Part shown: positions 10,371 to 21,437 of the stretch, piece after piece
Numbering within the stretch: position 1 is the first letter of the stretch
How the letters are laid out: the number at the start of each line of letters is the position of its first letter
NCBI GenBank assembly: GCA_023653785.1
Contig: JAMKCH010011864.1
Span: 49,727-113,726, forward strand
DNA length: 64,000 nt
Reading direction: 5' to 3'
From: Ophioderma brevispina
Taxonomy: Eukaryota > Echinodermata > Ophiuroidea > Amphilepidida > Ophiodermatidae
Translations under genes and position numbers: made by a program
Notes under the pieces: generated by a model
Told to the model about the DNA's origin: nothing
What the model saw: only the letters and a program-made list of their open reading frames with translations
Database searches by the model: none

Positions 10371-11596
10371 TTCATGCAAACAGGGCTTATATATTACCCC
10401 ATTTTTCCTTCAGTTGACTAATATTAGAAATGGTAAGGTATTAATTTGAAATTCTCGTATGAAAGGGTGTGATGTCCGGATTTAAATTACAGAAAAGTTG
10501 TCATTCTTCATTGGATGACCCTGACCGCAAACCCCGTAGTAAAATTCGCGCCGATTATTGACCACTTCTGGTAAAATCTGGAGTTAAGGGGAGGGCGATT
10601 AGCGATCGGTACCAATGAAAACTGTAAGCGTCCCAGAGAAATGAGATGATAAACCTACTCCAAATTCTTGACGGGGCACTCCATTCAATTAACAAGGGAC
10701 AGAAAAAAGAATACACTAACAGTGAATCATTAGTGAAATTAATGATTTTCAGTCAGTGTCGTGAATGATTCACACCAAGTCACTGGAATTTTATTATTAT
10801 GAAAAATCAATAGTGTCACTAATGATGTCATCACCAACCCAAATATTGAATGCTTCAGTCCTCCTTGTAGACATTGACACAAACACATCAATTCTATTTG
10901 CATTTCTCGGGACATTAGAACAATCTAAAGAGAATCAAGTTTTGGCCCCATGAGTTTTTATTACCTTGCATGACCTTCCCTTGTAGGGGTCAAAATAGCC
11001 AAACGTTTGTAAAAAAAAGTCATCTCTGTCCTCTAATGGATTCAAACCATCAATAACTCAGTTTTGCCAACATTCGACTTAAATGCTGACTCAGAGATTT
11101 CAAAATATATTTTGTGAGTTGGAATAAAAGATAATTGCCCAAAATTGAAGGTAGGCATCTATAATGATCGATTTCAAGGTTTGAGGTCAATCGTTTTTGT
11201 CATTTGTATCGTAGTAAGAATTTGTGTAGTATACCAGTACCGTAGGATACTGTGTATTATAAAAAAAAATCCGTATCCGGAATTTTACTACAAAGTTATG
11301 AAGCTCGGTATTGGTGACGTTGTATGACTTGAGAAGTCAATACACGAAAATCTGTGTGTGGAATGTTTGTGGTACTCCTGGTCATTAAATCGGATTTTAT
11401 AGTGTGTCCAATAGAAAAAAATAACGATAGATTAAAAAACTGCAACGGATTCTCTAACGTGATATATCTGAAAATGTTTGGTGTTTCATTCATTGGCGAC
11501 TTCTTTCAGGACATGCTATGTACTACTGTAACAATTCATTCCGTAAATTGAAAATAATATTCCGTATTTTTTTCCATTATGGATATTGTTCCGTAG
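10371..11596. other. No gene seen
   Basis: AT-rich, with only short open frames. Words of the AGTGAATCATTAGTG/CACTAATGATG type recur at 10717-10830 in both orientations, hinting at a decayed foldback sequence. Confidence 0.5.
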
Positions 11597-11994
11597 AGCA
11601 TAGTTATGCTAATTAGTGTGATTACGACCCAACCAATCACCCAACCAATGACCCAATCACCTACACATTTAATAAGACACGTGCGTATATTCTTATATCA
11701 CCCACAACCGTGTACATCTATCCAAACTCAAGTTACAGTTCTGTTATTTTACGGAATGAAAAGAAGTGTCTGGAAATTTTACTGTCCGTATTCAGAGCAG
11801 AAAACAAAAATAAAGCATCTCGCAGCAAAACTTCCAGACACTTCATTCCAGAAACTTCATTTCATTCCGTAAAATAAACGGAACGTGAGTTTGGATAGAT
11901 GTATACGTTTGTATAAGATGTGTCCTATTATGTTCAGATGTTTGGGTGGGTGAAGTTGGTTGTAATCATACCAATAACATAAACTAGTTATGCT
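11597..11994. repeat. 398-bp palindromic element, arms ~170 bp
   Basis: The whole segment is an imperfect palindrome. From the outside inward, AGCATAGTTATGCT pairs with AGTTATGCT, GATTACGACCCAACC pairs with GGTTGTAATC, CATCTATCCAAACTCA pairs with TGAGTTTGGATAGATG, TTATTTTACGGAATGAA pairs with TTCATTCCGTAAAATAA, and GTGTCTGGAA pairs with TTCCAGACAC. The loop is about 35 bp near 11785-11820. No ORF is present. The size and structure fit a foldback MITE; no target duplication was assigned. Confidence 0.85.
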
Positions 11995-12240
11995 TTACGT
12001 GGAAAATGTATTTTGAACGAAAAAATACTAAACATTTCAATATAAGGAGTCAATTTTAACAACGTACCATCGTGATCTTTTTCCGTGGGTCACAGTGGCC
12101 CGTTCAAAATGGTATTGATGTACATTGCATTGATATGCACTACTTTTAAACAGGAATGTTTTTAAAAAATATAATGAAGCGGTGATATATCAACCTGGCA
12201 TTTAGCTTTAAGTAGTTCACATGTCACTTCAATTACGAAT

Positions 12241-12583
12241 TAATAATAATAATAATATGCAGGCATTTATAAAGCGCTCTTACACAATCAGTATCACAGC
12301 GCTGTACAATTACTATTATTATTACGCTGCCGTTAGGAAATCGTCACAATCATTTCGCTTCATCTAGGAGGCTGCTCTAAGACATGCCTTATAAGCGCAC
12401 ATGCCTATCAACACTTAGATTGTAATATCCCCCATGACAGCTCCCCATATTTCGCTTGGGTCGACGAAGCAAGTGAGGTAAAGTGCCTTGCCTAAGTGCA
12501 CAACACATTGGCAGCAGCGGGGCTCGAACCCACAACCTTTGGATCATGAGTCGGCAGTCATATCCACTGGACCACATGTGCCC
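12241..12583 (-). mobile_element. tRNA-derived SINE, full length
   Basis: On the minus strand it begins GGGCACATGTGG and carries an RNA polymerase III internal promoter: A box TGGTCCAGTGG (12565-12575) and B box GGTTCGAGCCC (12520-12530). A SINE body follows (CACTTAGGCAAGGCAC, then CGACGATTTCCTAACGG-type text), and a 3' tail of GCGCTTTATAAATGCCTGCA plus (TTA)n to 12241. The head is shared with copies at 40925 and 45099. The 3' tail is shared with 10030 and 34890. The middle block around 12330-12425 is also found in the long inverted repeat at 23869-25481. It is transcribed by Pol III when intact and mobilised by a partner LINE. Confidence 0.9.
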
Positions 12584-13472
12584 TCAATTATAATGTTAGA
12601 TAATTCTATCATTATTTTAATCAAAATATTGAAAGCTTGAAATTCATCTTGTGAGCGATTTTTTTCATAGGAGTACGGTGTCTGTATATACGGCCATAAT
12701 GGCAACAGGCAGGGGACTTTCCACCTTACGTACTTGAGTGTTTTGACGTTTTTGCTCGAGGTTACACCGGAACCTTTTTCTATTTATGGTACTCTGGGTC
12801 ATACAAGTGCTATCGTCCTCCGATATATTTATGAATGAATATTTTTGAATTGTTAAATAAGTGGTATGCTTTCGTCCGCTTGTCTGACATACCTTATTGA
12901 AATTATGTTTGTTGATAAAACATTACTCACATCAATTCTAATATTTCAAGTCATACTGATTTATCATCTGTTTGTCGCCATCTATAGTACTCTTTTTCTA
13001 GTCCGCGCCATTTTATGATCCATCGCAATTACGAATCACTGGAATGATAGTAATTTGATTTGATATGCTTATCGACTGTAACATTTAACTGTTGCCTTCT
13101 GATTCTCTTGTTTGTATGGTTTAATGGCTGTATCGAAGGGTGACTATCATACATACTTCAGCAGCATTTCTAAAGTATGAGATACACAGTGAAATTGAAA
13201 AGCCTTTCTTCAGTGCACTGCCATTCAGATGCACACGTTCAACGGCCTTCGAAGCTTTCCTGACAGTTCCTCTTTTACATATTGGAAGTGGGTTGAGAAA
13301 GTAAGGTAAATCCTCGTGCACATCGTGTATTTGTGTTTTGTTTGATGTCTAGCACGGTAAGGGTTAAACTATTTTCTTGCTGTGTTAACCCAATAGACCT
13401 TGTTCATGCAGTTCGAAAGTATCAACGGTTATTAAGGTTATAAGTACACTATGAATCATCGATCGTTACCTT
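12584..13472. other. No gene seen
   Basis: AT-rich, without recognisable coding, RNA or repeat signals. The open frame at 13121-13321 (minus) has no recognised motif. Confidence 0.5.
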
Positions 13473-13580
13473 CACATCATCATCATCATCAGCGTCATCG
13501 TCGTCGTCATCATCATCAATATCATCATCATTATCCTAATCATCACCACCATCATCATCATTATCATTATCATCATCATG
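13473..13580. repeat. (CAT)n / (TCA)n trinucleotide microsatellite
   Basis: A long imperfect run of CAT repeats with CGT and TAT interruptions. The same trinucleotide (GAT) forms the tail of the RTE LINE at 39751, so this could be the residue of an old LINE end, but no LINE sequence is attached. Confidence 0.9.
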
Positions 13581-13653
13581 AATGAAGTAGTTATATTTCA
13601 ATTGTATTTTGTTAATAACTTTCAGAGCATTGGATTATTTTATATACTGTACT

Positions 13654-13842
13654 CCATTTTCCTACCTCTGTGCAGTGACGTCAGCGCGAGATTTGATGAT
13701 CGCACCAGTAAACCGCGCGCACCGGCTTAAAACGATGGCGTTTTACACGCGCGCACAAAGGCGGCATACCTTGACGCATGCCAGTGCGTAAAAGCTGCGT
13801 CAAGGTTATGACAGACATCACTGCACGGAGGTAGAGAAATGG
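13654..13842. repeat. 189-bp MITE with ~28-bp terminal inverted repeats
   Basis: CCATTTTCCTACCTCTGTGC and AGTGACGTC at the left are mirrored by GACATCACTGCACGGAGGTAG and AGAAATGG at the right. The interior is unusually GC-rich (ACCGCGCGCACCGG, ACACGCGCGCAC) and contains a second dyad (CCTTGACGCA...TGCGTCAAGG). No coding capacity is seen. The superfamily is unknown. Confidence 0.75.
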
Positions 13843-14061
13843 ACAATAGTTGGTAATGCAATCTATATTTTCACCAACAAAATGCATTTATTTTTATTTA
13901 CTTCACAGGCACGTCCGTATGATGTCTGTAATACGACCTTCACCAGTGCTGTACGTGAATCACATGGTAAACCGTGCAATGATGTAACTTGTTTGCACAC
14001 ACAGTGTTGTCATGGTTTATGTTTTAAGAAAGGCTTATTGCATGTAATAATCCATTATGTC

Positions 14062-14110
14062 CTCCCCTTTCCCTTCTCTCTCTCTACTCTTTCTCTCTCC
14101 TCTCTCTCTC

Positions 14111-14183
<73 letters not shown>

Positions 14184-14184
14184 T
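14062..14184. repeat. (CT)n followed by (TA)n microsatellite
   Basis: A CT-rich tract (14062-14119) runs directly into about 65 bp of TA dinucleotides with one TTA interruption. Confidence 0.95.
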
Positions 14185-16114
14185 CTAAACATAAATACAT
14201 ATGTACACACATATATCGCACACCCTGTATAAGAGTTGGATATTACTAATATTGTAAAAAGAATTGCATGTATTTTTGTCTAAACTTTTTATCATATTAA
14301 GAACTACGCCACGCCCGCATAAAAGTACGCCAACTGCACCATGATTGGGTTATGAGCAGTATGACCCGCCTACGCAAAACTGGGTCTGTTTGCTGCTACT
14401 GCCAAAAAGCAAAAGATATCTATGAATGGGACGAGAAACGTTTTGTAAATAGAAGCAGACGTGTCAAGATTAAAAGGACGAAATTACCCTTACAAATGTG
14501 AAACCAGCAAAGACACCAACTCATAAATTGGATAGGACATTGTGCTTGCGTAAATGTGCGTGTTTCTGTTGTTGGAAATAACACGGCTAAACGGAAACTC
14601 ATTAGTGGTGCTACTGAGCCGGTAGCTTCCCAACACCACAAGTGTGACGGCAACATGGTAGTAACGATGTGGGTGCATCATCTAACGTTATCTGTACGCC
14701 GGATATGCTGGCATGTCTTTTGGATTACCCTAGTTTTATTAGAAGTGAAATCAGAGGTGAGTTTTCTGTCATTGGCAAGCATATAAAGTTAATGCGTCTT
14801 TAATCGTTATGACATATATGTAATGTAGATGTCCGTGTTAGTTCTGTGAGTGAAACATTGCCGTTATTAATTCACACTAGCTTGTATATTACAAAAATGA
14901 AAAGGCGGCATATTTTCTGAAATGAAAGTCTTCTCAACAAAAACAAAACCAAAATAAAAGAAAGACTTTCAGGTGTACTTTATTTCAAGGGTCATCCTTT
15001 AGTGTGCAATGTTCTTTGCTCTGCAGTTCTTGTACAATTCTATTATGTACATAAATTATGTACAGTTAGTAATAGTTCCAGTGGTTCCCTTTATGTTAAA
15101 TTAGTGCTTTGAATGATTTTACCTACTAGAAATATTAAAAGCAATCATATATATTTTACATATATTTTATGTGGTATCATAAAGTATATGTAAAGGACAG
15201 GATAGTGGGTGTTAATTAAATCAATGTGCATTTGAAAGTAAACATTCATTTACATTTTAACGCAAAGACACAGGCAAAATAATATACTCAATTACACTCA
15301 ATAAAGAATGTATTTTCTTTTTACACACAGTTTTCGATATTCACTGCCAAAGCATAAGTTTTTGCAGTATCACATCAAAATTAAAATTATGGCAGGAAGA
15401 GTACGAGTGAATCTGTGAGTTCGGCAACTATTACTAAAAATCAAACCGTTTAAACAACGTAACTATGACAATATGACTAAATAGTGCAATGTGGATACCC
15501 CCATTTTACAGATCTTGTTATACACATTACTTATGAATTAGACCTATTCCAGCAATGGATCATGCCATGACAAGCTGTAAAGCGTCTATAGTACGTTAAA
15601 CACCATTTCAGCTGATTAAAAACAAGAAAGTTATTACATTCAAATATTTCCTAATAGTCTATTTTCCGCTGGCAGAAAAAAACTTGAGAAAGAGAAGATG
15701 TTGATAGTACCAAGTATCATTAGCTTGAGAGTCCTCGGTAGCTTTTGAAATCGAAAGATTCGGTATGATCACAAAACGTTATTGTCTCAAAATTTGTTTC
15801 CTTTGACAGTTATTCAGGGTTAGATAAAGGGAATTTGTTTCCTTTTCTCAAAGATAATTAACTAAACAAGTGTCAGCAGTTTATGGTGTACTACGTCAAA
15901 TCCGTAACACTTCAGCACCTATGGCTGTTCGTATATCAGTGTTGTCCAAATCACTCCACTAACGGTTTAACATTTCACAGGGATTTGTGTAAAGACAGTA
16001 CCATAATCAACCTGTACTAAGATCAACCATCGAAGCCTACGCCAACTTGAATCTTCACTACAATTACTTACCCCAAGGGAGATTTAGGAGATATTATCTG
16101 TCGTGTTATAGGTC
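14185..16114. other. No gene seen; AT-rich
   Basis: No convincing coding or RNA features. Open frames at 14420-14786 overlap on both strands and have no recognised motif. Confidence 0.5.
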
Positions 16115-16480
16115 ATCATAAATCACAAAGCAAAATATTAAAAAGAACGTTAGATACAAAGTAAGTAGATATAAATTGGCCAAGAGACAAAGAATCATAA
16201 TTAGAATGGGTTTGAATATCAGCCATTTTATTCCAGAGATGTGGTGCTCTAACATTAAAAGTTTCCAAGCCCGAATGACTCTTACAATGAGGAATAACTA
16301 CTGAATTTAAGGGAAACATATACTTACAAGGCATACTCTGAAGTTAAGTCCAAAGAGTCATAGTCAAAGAGCCAAACGCAAAAGGGTGTTCTACCTGTAC
16401 GGTAATTTAGATCAGAGAACCCCGATTTCAGCATTTACAGCTAAACTACTTTGGGAGGGTTCATTACAAGGTAATACAGC
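16115..16480 (-). pseudogene. LINE fragment: C-terminal tail of a CR1/Jockey-type reverse transcriptase
   Basis: The minus-strand frame at 16116-16334 contains SVVIPHCKSHSGLETFNVRA then PHLWNKM. It matches the end of CR1/L2/Jockey-type LINE polymerases, where a run like S/T-x-x-G-x-x-(A/T)FxVRAPxLWNxLP precedes the stop. The 5' part is missing and the sequence above 16340 is only loosely alignable, so this is a 5'-truncated, decayed copy. The related tail at 50680-50912 has a different wording, so a separate family is likely. Confidence 0.65.
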
Positions 16481-18370
16481 ATAGATCTGACCAAAGTAGA
16501 GTGTGTGTATCCTCAAACATCTGTTGGACTATTGCTAATGATATGCTGTCAGATGTTAATGGTTAGAAATGGTTATATATTGCTTAATCGCGTTATGGGA
16601 TTTACTTGGATATGAAACTCGCAGATCAAATAATGGCAGTTTGTCTGTGGAAGAGAGACAACGTAATATCATACAATAATTGACAAATGTTTGGTGATGT
16701 TTCTGATATTGCGACGTGCCCTTCAGTGCCCCGGTCGTCGTCAGCATCTATTGGACTCAACGGACCTTAACACATGATTATTTGTTAATAATGGTCCGTC
16801 CTTATACTTCATCTTAATTCTTCGCTTAATTTATTAATTAACGAACAGGTGAATGTATCTTTTTCACGAAAAGAAGCGTAATTAGTAGTTAGGCAAATAC
16901 AAAAACGTATGATTCCAAAATGTTTTCACGTTATGCTAAAATGTTAGGTATCATCCCTATTGGCATTTTAAGTGTGAAAATAGATGACAATACATCGGTT
17001 TATTGTTTCACCATATAGCGGATTTTATTTTAACGTATTTTATATGTAACAAAAAATCATCATTATCACCATAATCAAAACAACAAAAAATAAAAACAGC
17101 TAATAAAGAACAATGCGAATTAACGAGAAAATATTACGATAGAAATATACTATTCAATGCACGCGAAATACGCATATAGCGGTTGAACATATCATTCTTG
17201 AAACCAATCAAAATGACAATAATTATGAACTTAGTACAATCACAATCAACCATTACGCCTTTACGCCTTTTATATTCAGTGTAATATTTAAAAAGGGCCT
17301 TTTAAATCAACTATAATCAGTCTCAAATTAGGTGAGAACTCTTGCACAATTCCCTGGGGTTAATGTTGATGTGAGGGTCCAGTCCTTGGCCATGTGGAAA
17401 CTAGGCCTTTGTTACCATTACAAAACACATTATGGCCATGATCTGTTAATGATAAAGACTTAAGCAATACTTGGCCGGGATGACAAGAAACTCATAATAT
17501 TTTTTTTTTTACCTGTGACCATTAAATAAATCCTCCTACCTCTCACGGTGAATGGACAGACCTAAAACGTTTAATGAGATCTCGCTCATTTTAAAATCTA
17601 CTGTAACCGTACCTCCTTTGTGAAAGAATGCAATGTTTCGACCTTCGTATTCGTACAATGTGAAGGTCGAAACACGTGTCTTGAAGCATGAAGTCCTGTC
17701 TCATGTGGAAAAGTGTTTTACTTAATTTTCATAAAACCACACAAGAGCGACCGCTAAAAAGAAAAATGAAAAGCAGAGTAATTTATATATTTATTATTTA
17801 TTATGAATTTTGTCATTAACTTGTTCCATAAGAGGAAAGAGGTTTAAACACTGATGATGCGAATTAATGATCACATCATATACATTCCTTTTTCCGATTT
17901 ATTAATAATTTTCTTTACCATAACCTAGCGGTGAAATCATTAGCTATCATTATACCACTGACATCTGCATGTGACATAAATAATAACCCCAGGTTTCACC
18001 TGAACAATTTCAATATAACTCACTCGATCCATAAATAGCTGATACATGTGCTATCTTCGTTAACTCATTCATTTACATCGTGAATGTCTATTTTTAGTTT
18101 TTTTTATATGTTGACACCTGAGTGGTCATCATAGTCAAGGAACGTATATGGCCAACCACGATAGTTCATTACATCAGAGTTCATTACATCAGATATTATG
18201 CAAGCTATAATATACCAAAGGTTATATTACTTGGCGTTATTCCTTTTGTTAGACAAAAGATGTAGCTGTACCATAGAGTAATTAAGCAAAATGGGATTTA
18301 ATACTTAAACTATGAATGATATAGTGTAAGAATTGTAAAATGTAGGTTTCTGCCATCTGCGCATTTGCAA
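16481..18370. other. No gene seen
   Basis: AT-rich. The only notable structure is the hairpin at 17634-17674. A weak dyad lies at 16758-16799 (GGACC TTAACA ... TGTTAA TAATGGTCC). Confidence 0.5.
17634..17674. repeat. Perfect 12-bp hairpin, 17-nt loop
   Basis: TGTTTCGACCTT pairs exactly with AAGGTCGAAACA. It is more GC-rich than its surroundings and isolated from any recognised element. It is not a rho-independent terminator in this eukaryotic setting. It may be the centre of a decayed MITE. Confidence 0.8.
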
Positions 18371-18612
18371 CTCTCTAAATGTACAAATGTGGAAAGAGTG
18401 GAAAAAAGAGTGAAAGAGTGAAATGGAGGACAACACATTTTTTAGTGGTAAAATTCCACTCTGAAATGAGTGCGAAAGTGGATTGTTCATTCTAAAAAGA
18501 GTAGAATATTGTCAACCTTCACTCCTTTCAGAGTGTGTTTCCTCTCAAAAAGGTGTTGTCCCTCATTTAACTCCCTGAAAGAGTGGAAATTCCCTCTTTT
18601 ACATTTAGAGAG
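18371..18612. repeat. 242-bp MITE with CTCTCTAAATGTA termini
   Basis: The left end CTCTCTAAATGTAC and right end TACATTTAGAGAG are inverted repeats. Inside, GAGGACAACAC pairs with GTGTTGTCCCTC in matching positions. The word AAAGAGTG or its complement CACTCTTT occurs many times. The plus-strand open frames over it (18470-18843) have no recognised domain. Confidence 0.75.
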
Positions 18613-18994
18613 TGGTATAGTTTTGGAAGTTCAAGTTTTATGTATAAAAAAGGAACTTCCACATTGTTTTTAGTCTGTAATTTTAATATTATTTTTCATC
18701 GAAATCGGAGCCATCCTCTTGCTGTTTATCTTCCCCAGCGTCTAAGTTCCCGGTGTCTTGTACCATGTATACTTACACACATTCCCAGTTGTTATGCAAG
18801 TCTCATTCACCAATGCAATGTTCACACATACGGTTCAAAATAGCACCAATAATAGTAATATGTCTGAACTTAGCTTTGCACTGTGTTAACTTGAAACAGC
18901 ACAAATTCTCTCACTTCAAACAAGTATAAGTGGCCTAACAAACACACTGTTTTCTGAATCCATCCCATAATGCACCAGTTTTGGGAAATTTCAC

Positions 18995-19412
18995 CTCAAT
19001 AATGGGTAATTGAGCAATCTTGCCTGAAAAAAATGTTCATTTTGGTTGAGTGGTTCTCAAGATATGGTCCACTGAACAATAAGTCAGTAAAACAGATTTT
19101 TCTTAGGCATGGAAAAGGCCTCGCATGGAAATCCCCAAAACCCAAATCGAGCAGATCGTGTCCTACCCCCCCCCCCTGCCCTGACACAAGACAGAAAACA
19201 GAAAACCGCAGACTTGTACATGGGTATTTCATGATGGAATGATAAGTACACATAAATTCTTTGGGCAACCGCGATTTTCAAATCTTAAATCATAGCATGA
19301 TGCACAATTACACATTCTTTGTGATAAAATAAAATCCACAGATATCAAATTAAAAAAAAGTGGAAAAATATCAATTTCATTTTGGGTAGAGTTTTTATTG
19401 GGTCACCCTGTA
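18995..19412 (+). mobile_element. Mariner-like non-autonomous element, one end missing
   Basis: The right end, about 90 bp (19322-19412), finishes in TTTTTATTGGGTCACCCTGTA. Its reverse complement, TACAGGGTGACCCAATAAAA, is typical of Tc1/mariner termini beside a TA. The internal block 18995-19286 recurs in the opposite orientation at 44262-44450, while the terminal block recurs there in the same orientation. That is expected if both ends of the full element carry the same ~90-bp inverted repeat and each copy lost one end. No transposase is encoded; the open frames at 19033-19281 are shadows over a C-rich stretch. Confidence 0.65.
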
Positions 19413-20086
19413 GCCAAATGTGAAGTGCCAGTGGATGAAATTGATTGCTTATTAGTCGAGTTACATTGATTATTATTTTAGTAATTCTGTATAAAGTTGT
19501 GAAAGATTGACATTTACAATGCTCTCTTCATGTTGACAATTGACAAAAAGCAGGTGATTGTCCTTGGTCAGGTGAATTTCCACCATAATGTTGATACACA
19601 TGTTGGACCATGAACTTCTTATTGTAAACTCTAATTATTCCTTGGTTGACTATTTGATGGAAATAGTGTTAAACAATTTGTCTTACCTTGTGGAAGTCTG
19701 ATTTTTTAGAACCACCAACCAAGGACAAAACTCTCTTTGACAAAAACCCACACCTGGGTCAGTGCTATAGCATGGTGCATTGTTCATAGTTGTGTGGGAC
19801 AATATGCTTGGTGAGACACTGATAAATAATTTAGTTACCATAATTGGTAAAGCGACATAACGAGTGATGACTACACAACTATTATATAGTCTTAGCAATT
19901 TGGCAATATTTTTGCAAGTGAAACTACATTCAAATTTTAGAGAAAAACAGATAAGGGAACAAAACAAGAGATCAAAGAAGTTAAGAGTTACTCTCACTTA
20001 GTGTGTGTAAAAAGATTCATAGACAGATTGAAAAAATCCCTAAATGCACACACACGTTATAAGAAAAAATATGCACCGAACAAAGA
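19413..20086. other. No gene seen
   Basis: AT-rich; the minus-strand open frame at 19683-19997 (104 codons) has no recognised motif or supporting context. Confidence 0.5.
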
Positions 20087-20299
20087 GGGGCCAAAACAGA
20101 CCACTACATCGTTGTGCCATCATCCTGTTTAGGTAGAGGGACTATTGATTATTTCTTTGATGCTATGAATAGGTGCATCCAGCTGACAGGATTATCCTTG
20201 ATCCACTATTCATAGCATCAAAGAAATAATCAATAGCCACTCTACCTAAACATGATGATGTCACCGCTACAAGTGTTCAACTTTTTGGCCCTGTTTTGG
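20087..20299. repeat. 213-bp foldback element with 31-bp perfect arms
   Basis: Positions 20142-20172 and 20206-20236 are exact reverse complements over 31 bp (CTATTGATTATTTCTTTGAT onward), separated by 33 bp. Around them the palindrome continues imperfectly (TGTTTAGGTAGAG against CTCTACCTAAACA) out to GGCCAAAACAG at the left and CTGTTTTGG at the right. Such intact arms point to a recent MITE or a selected hairpin. No target duplication was assigned. Confidence 0.85.
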
Positions 20300-21437
20300 A
20301 ATAACAGTTCAGCAGCTATTTGGCTGTTTATTTCCACTATTGTGCCCCAAATTGGAATTTCTTGTAAAATTGTTACCTTCTACATTATGCAACTTAGGGC
20401 CTTTATATAAAATCAATATGTATTTTCTTGTCCTGACCCCTTTAATACTCTAGTACGCATTATAAAGATGCAAAAATTGGGGACCCCCTTTCCTGAAAAT
20501 GTTCTTGTGGCCCTGTAAATAGCAAACAAGTGCAGTAAGGTACATTAAAAATAATACAAGGTGACTACAAATCAGTTAAAATCATGTGTAGAAGTGTTGC
20601 GTTCATGTGCTTATGACTTTCAATGAACATGTTTATATAAATTAAGAACAAAAGAAGTAACCTTTTAAGTTAGCTTGAAAAAGACTAGTATAACAATAAT
20701 TCGTAGCCTAATCATGGAGTTTTCTATAATAACTCCATGACCTAATTAAAAGAGAATTTAATTTAAATTAAAGCAATGGGGAGGGTGTGAAAATACTTGT
20801 TTTGTCGATAGGTACTGGCCATACACAGATATCTGTGTACATGTATTTGTCAAAGGGAAGAAAAGTAATCATTTTTAATGTAGAAATGAATATGCATATA
20901 ATGTAATAAAATATGTATCAATTACGTCTGAACTGTCCTTTCTTCATCGAACTACCTAGAAGCCTATTTAAATTGAAAAAAGGGGAGCCCATATTGACAA
21001 GGAATCTGAACATGCACGCACATAACTTAATCTTGATCTAGTTAGCGGGTCAATGTACTCTATTCGATTAGAAAACATGCACATAAGATTCAACCTTGTA
21101 ACTAACAGTGAGTCAGGCCTTTCATTCCCCATTTGGACATGACAGATAGCTTTAGCCAGTCTGAAGGTAAGCCGCTTCCCAATCAATAAGTCTATTGCTG
21201 CATAAGTCCAAACACACACCAAAACATTCCTATATGCATTAGGCCTATTTTGATTAGATACATGTACTCATTTAAACACGTGACTTGCTTTGTGACTCGG
21301 TGCATATAAAGATTAGAATTTTTAGCGGGGCAGTATAAAATCGAAAGTTTGAGTTTAAAACTTTAGAATTACAAAAGATCACTGTGTATTCCTGTAGGTT
21401 AAACACACTGTATTCAAGCGAAAATTGAATAGCTTAT
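20300..21437. other. No gene seen
   Basis: AT-rich. It contains a small 9-bp-stem hairpin (20713-20739, CATGGAGTT...AACTCCATG) and an 18-bp perfect palindrome listed separately. Confidence 0.5.
20822..20839. repeat. 18-bp perfect palindrome
   Basis: TACACAGATATCTGTGTA is its own reverse complement. It is isolated and of unknown relevance. Confidence 0.8.

Noticed and set aside
12500..12583. Possible tRNA gene (A and B boxes)
   Set aside because: The boxes are part of a SINE head: the sequence continues into a shared SINE body and TTA tail, and I could not draw a full cloverleaf with a convincing acceptor stem.
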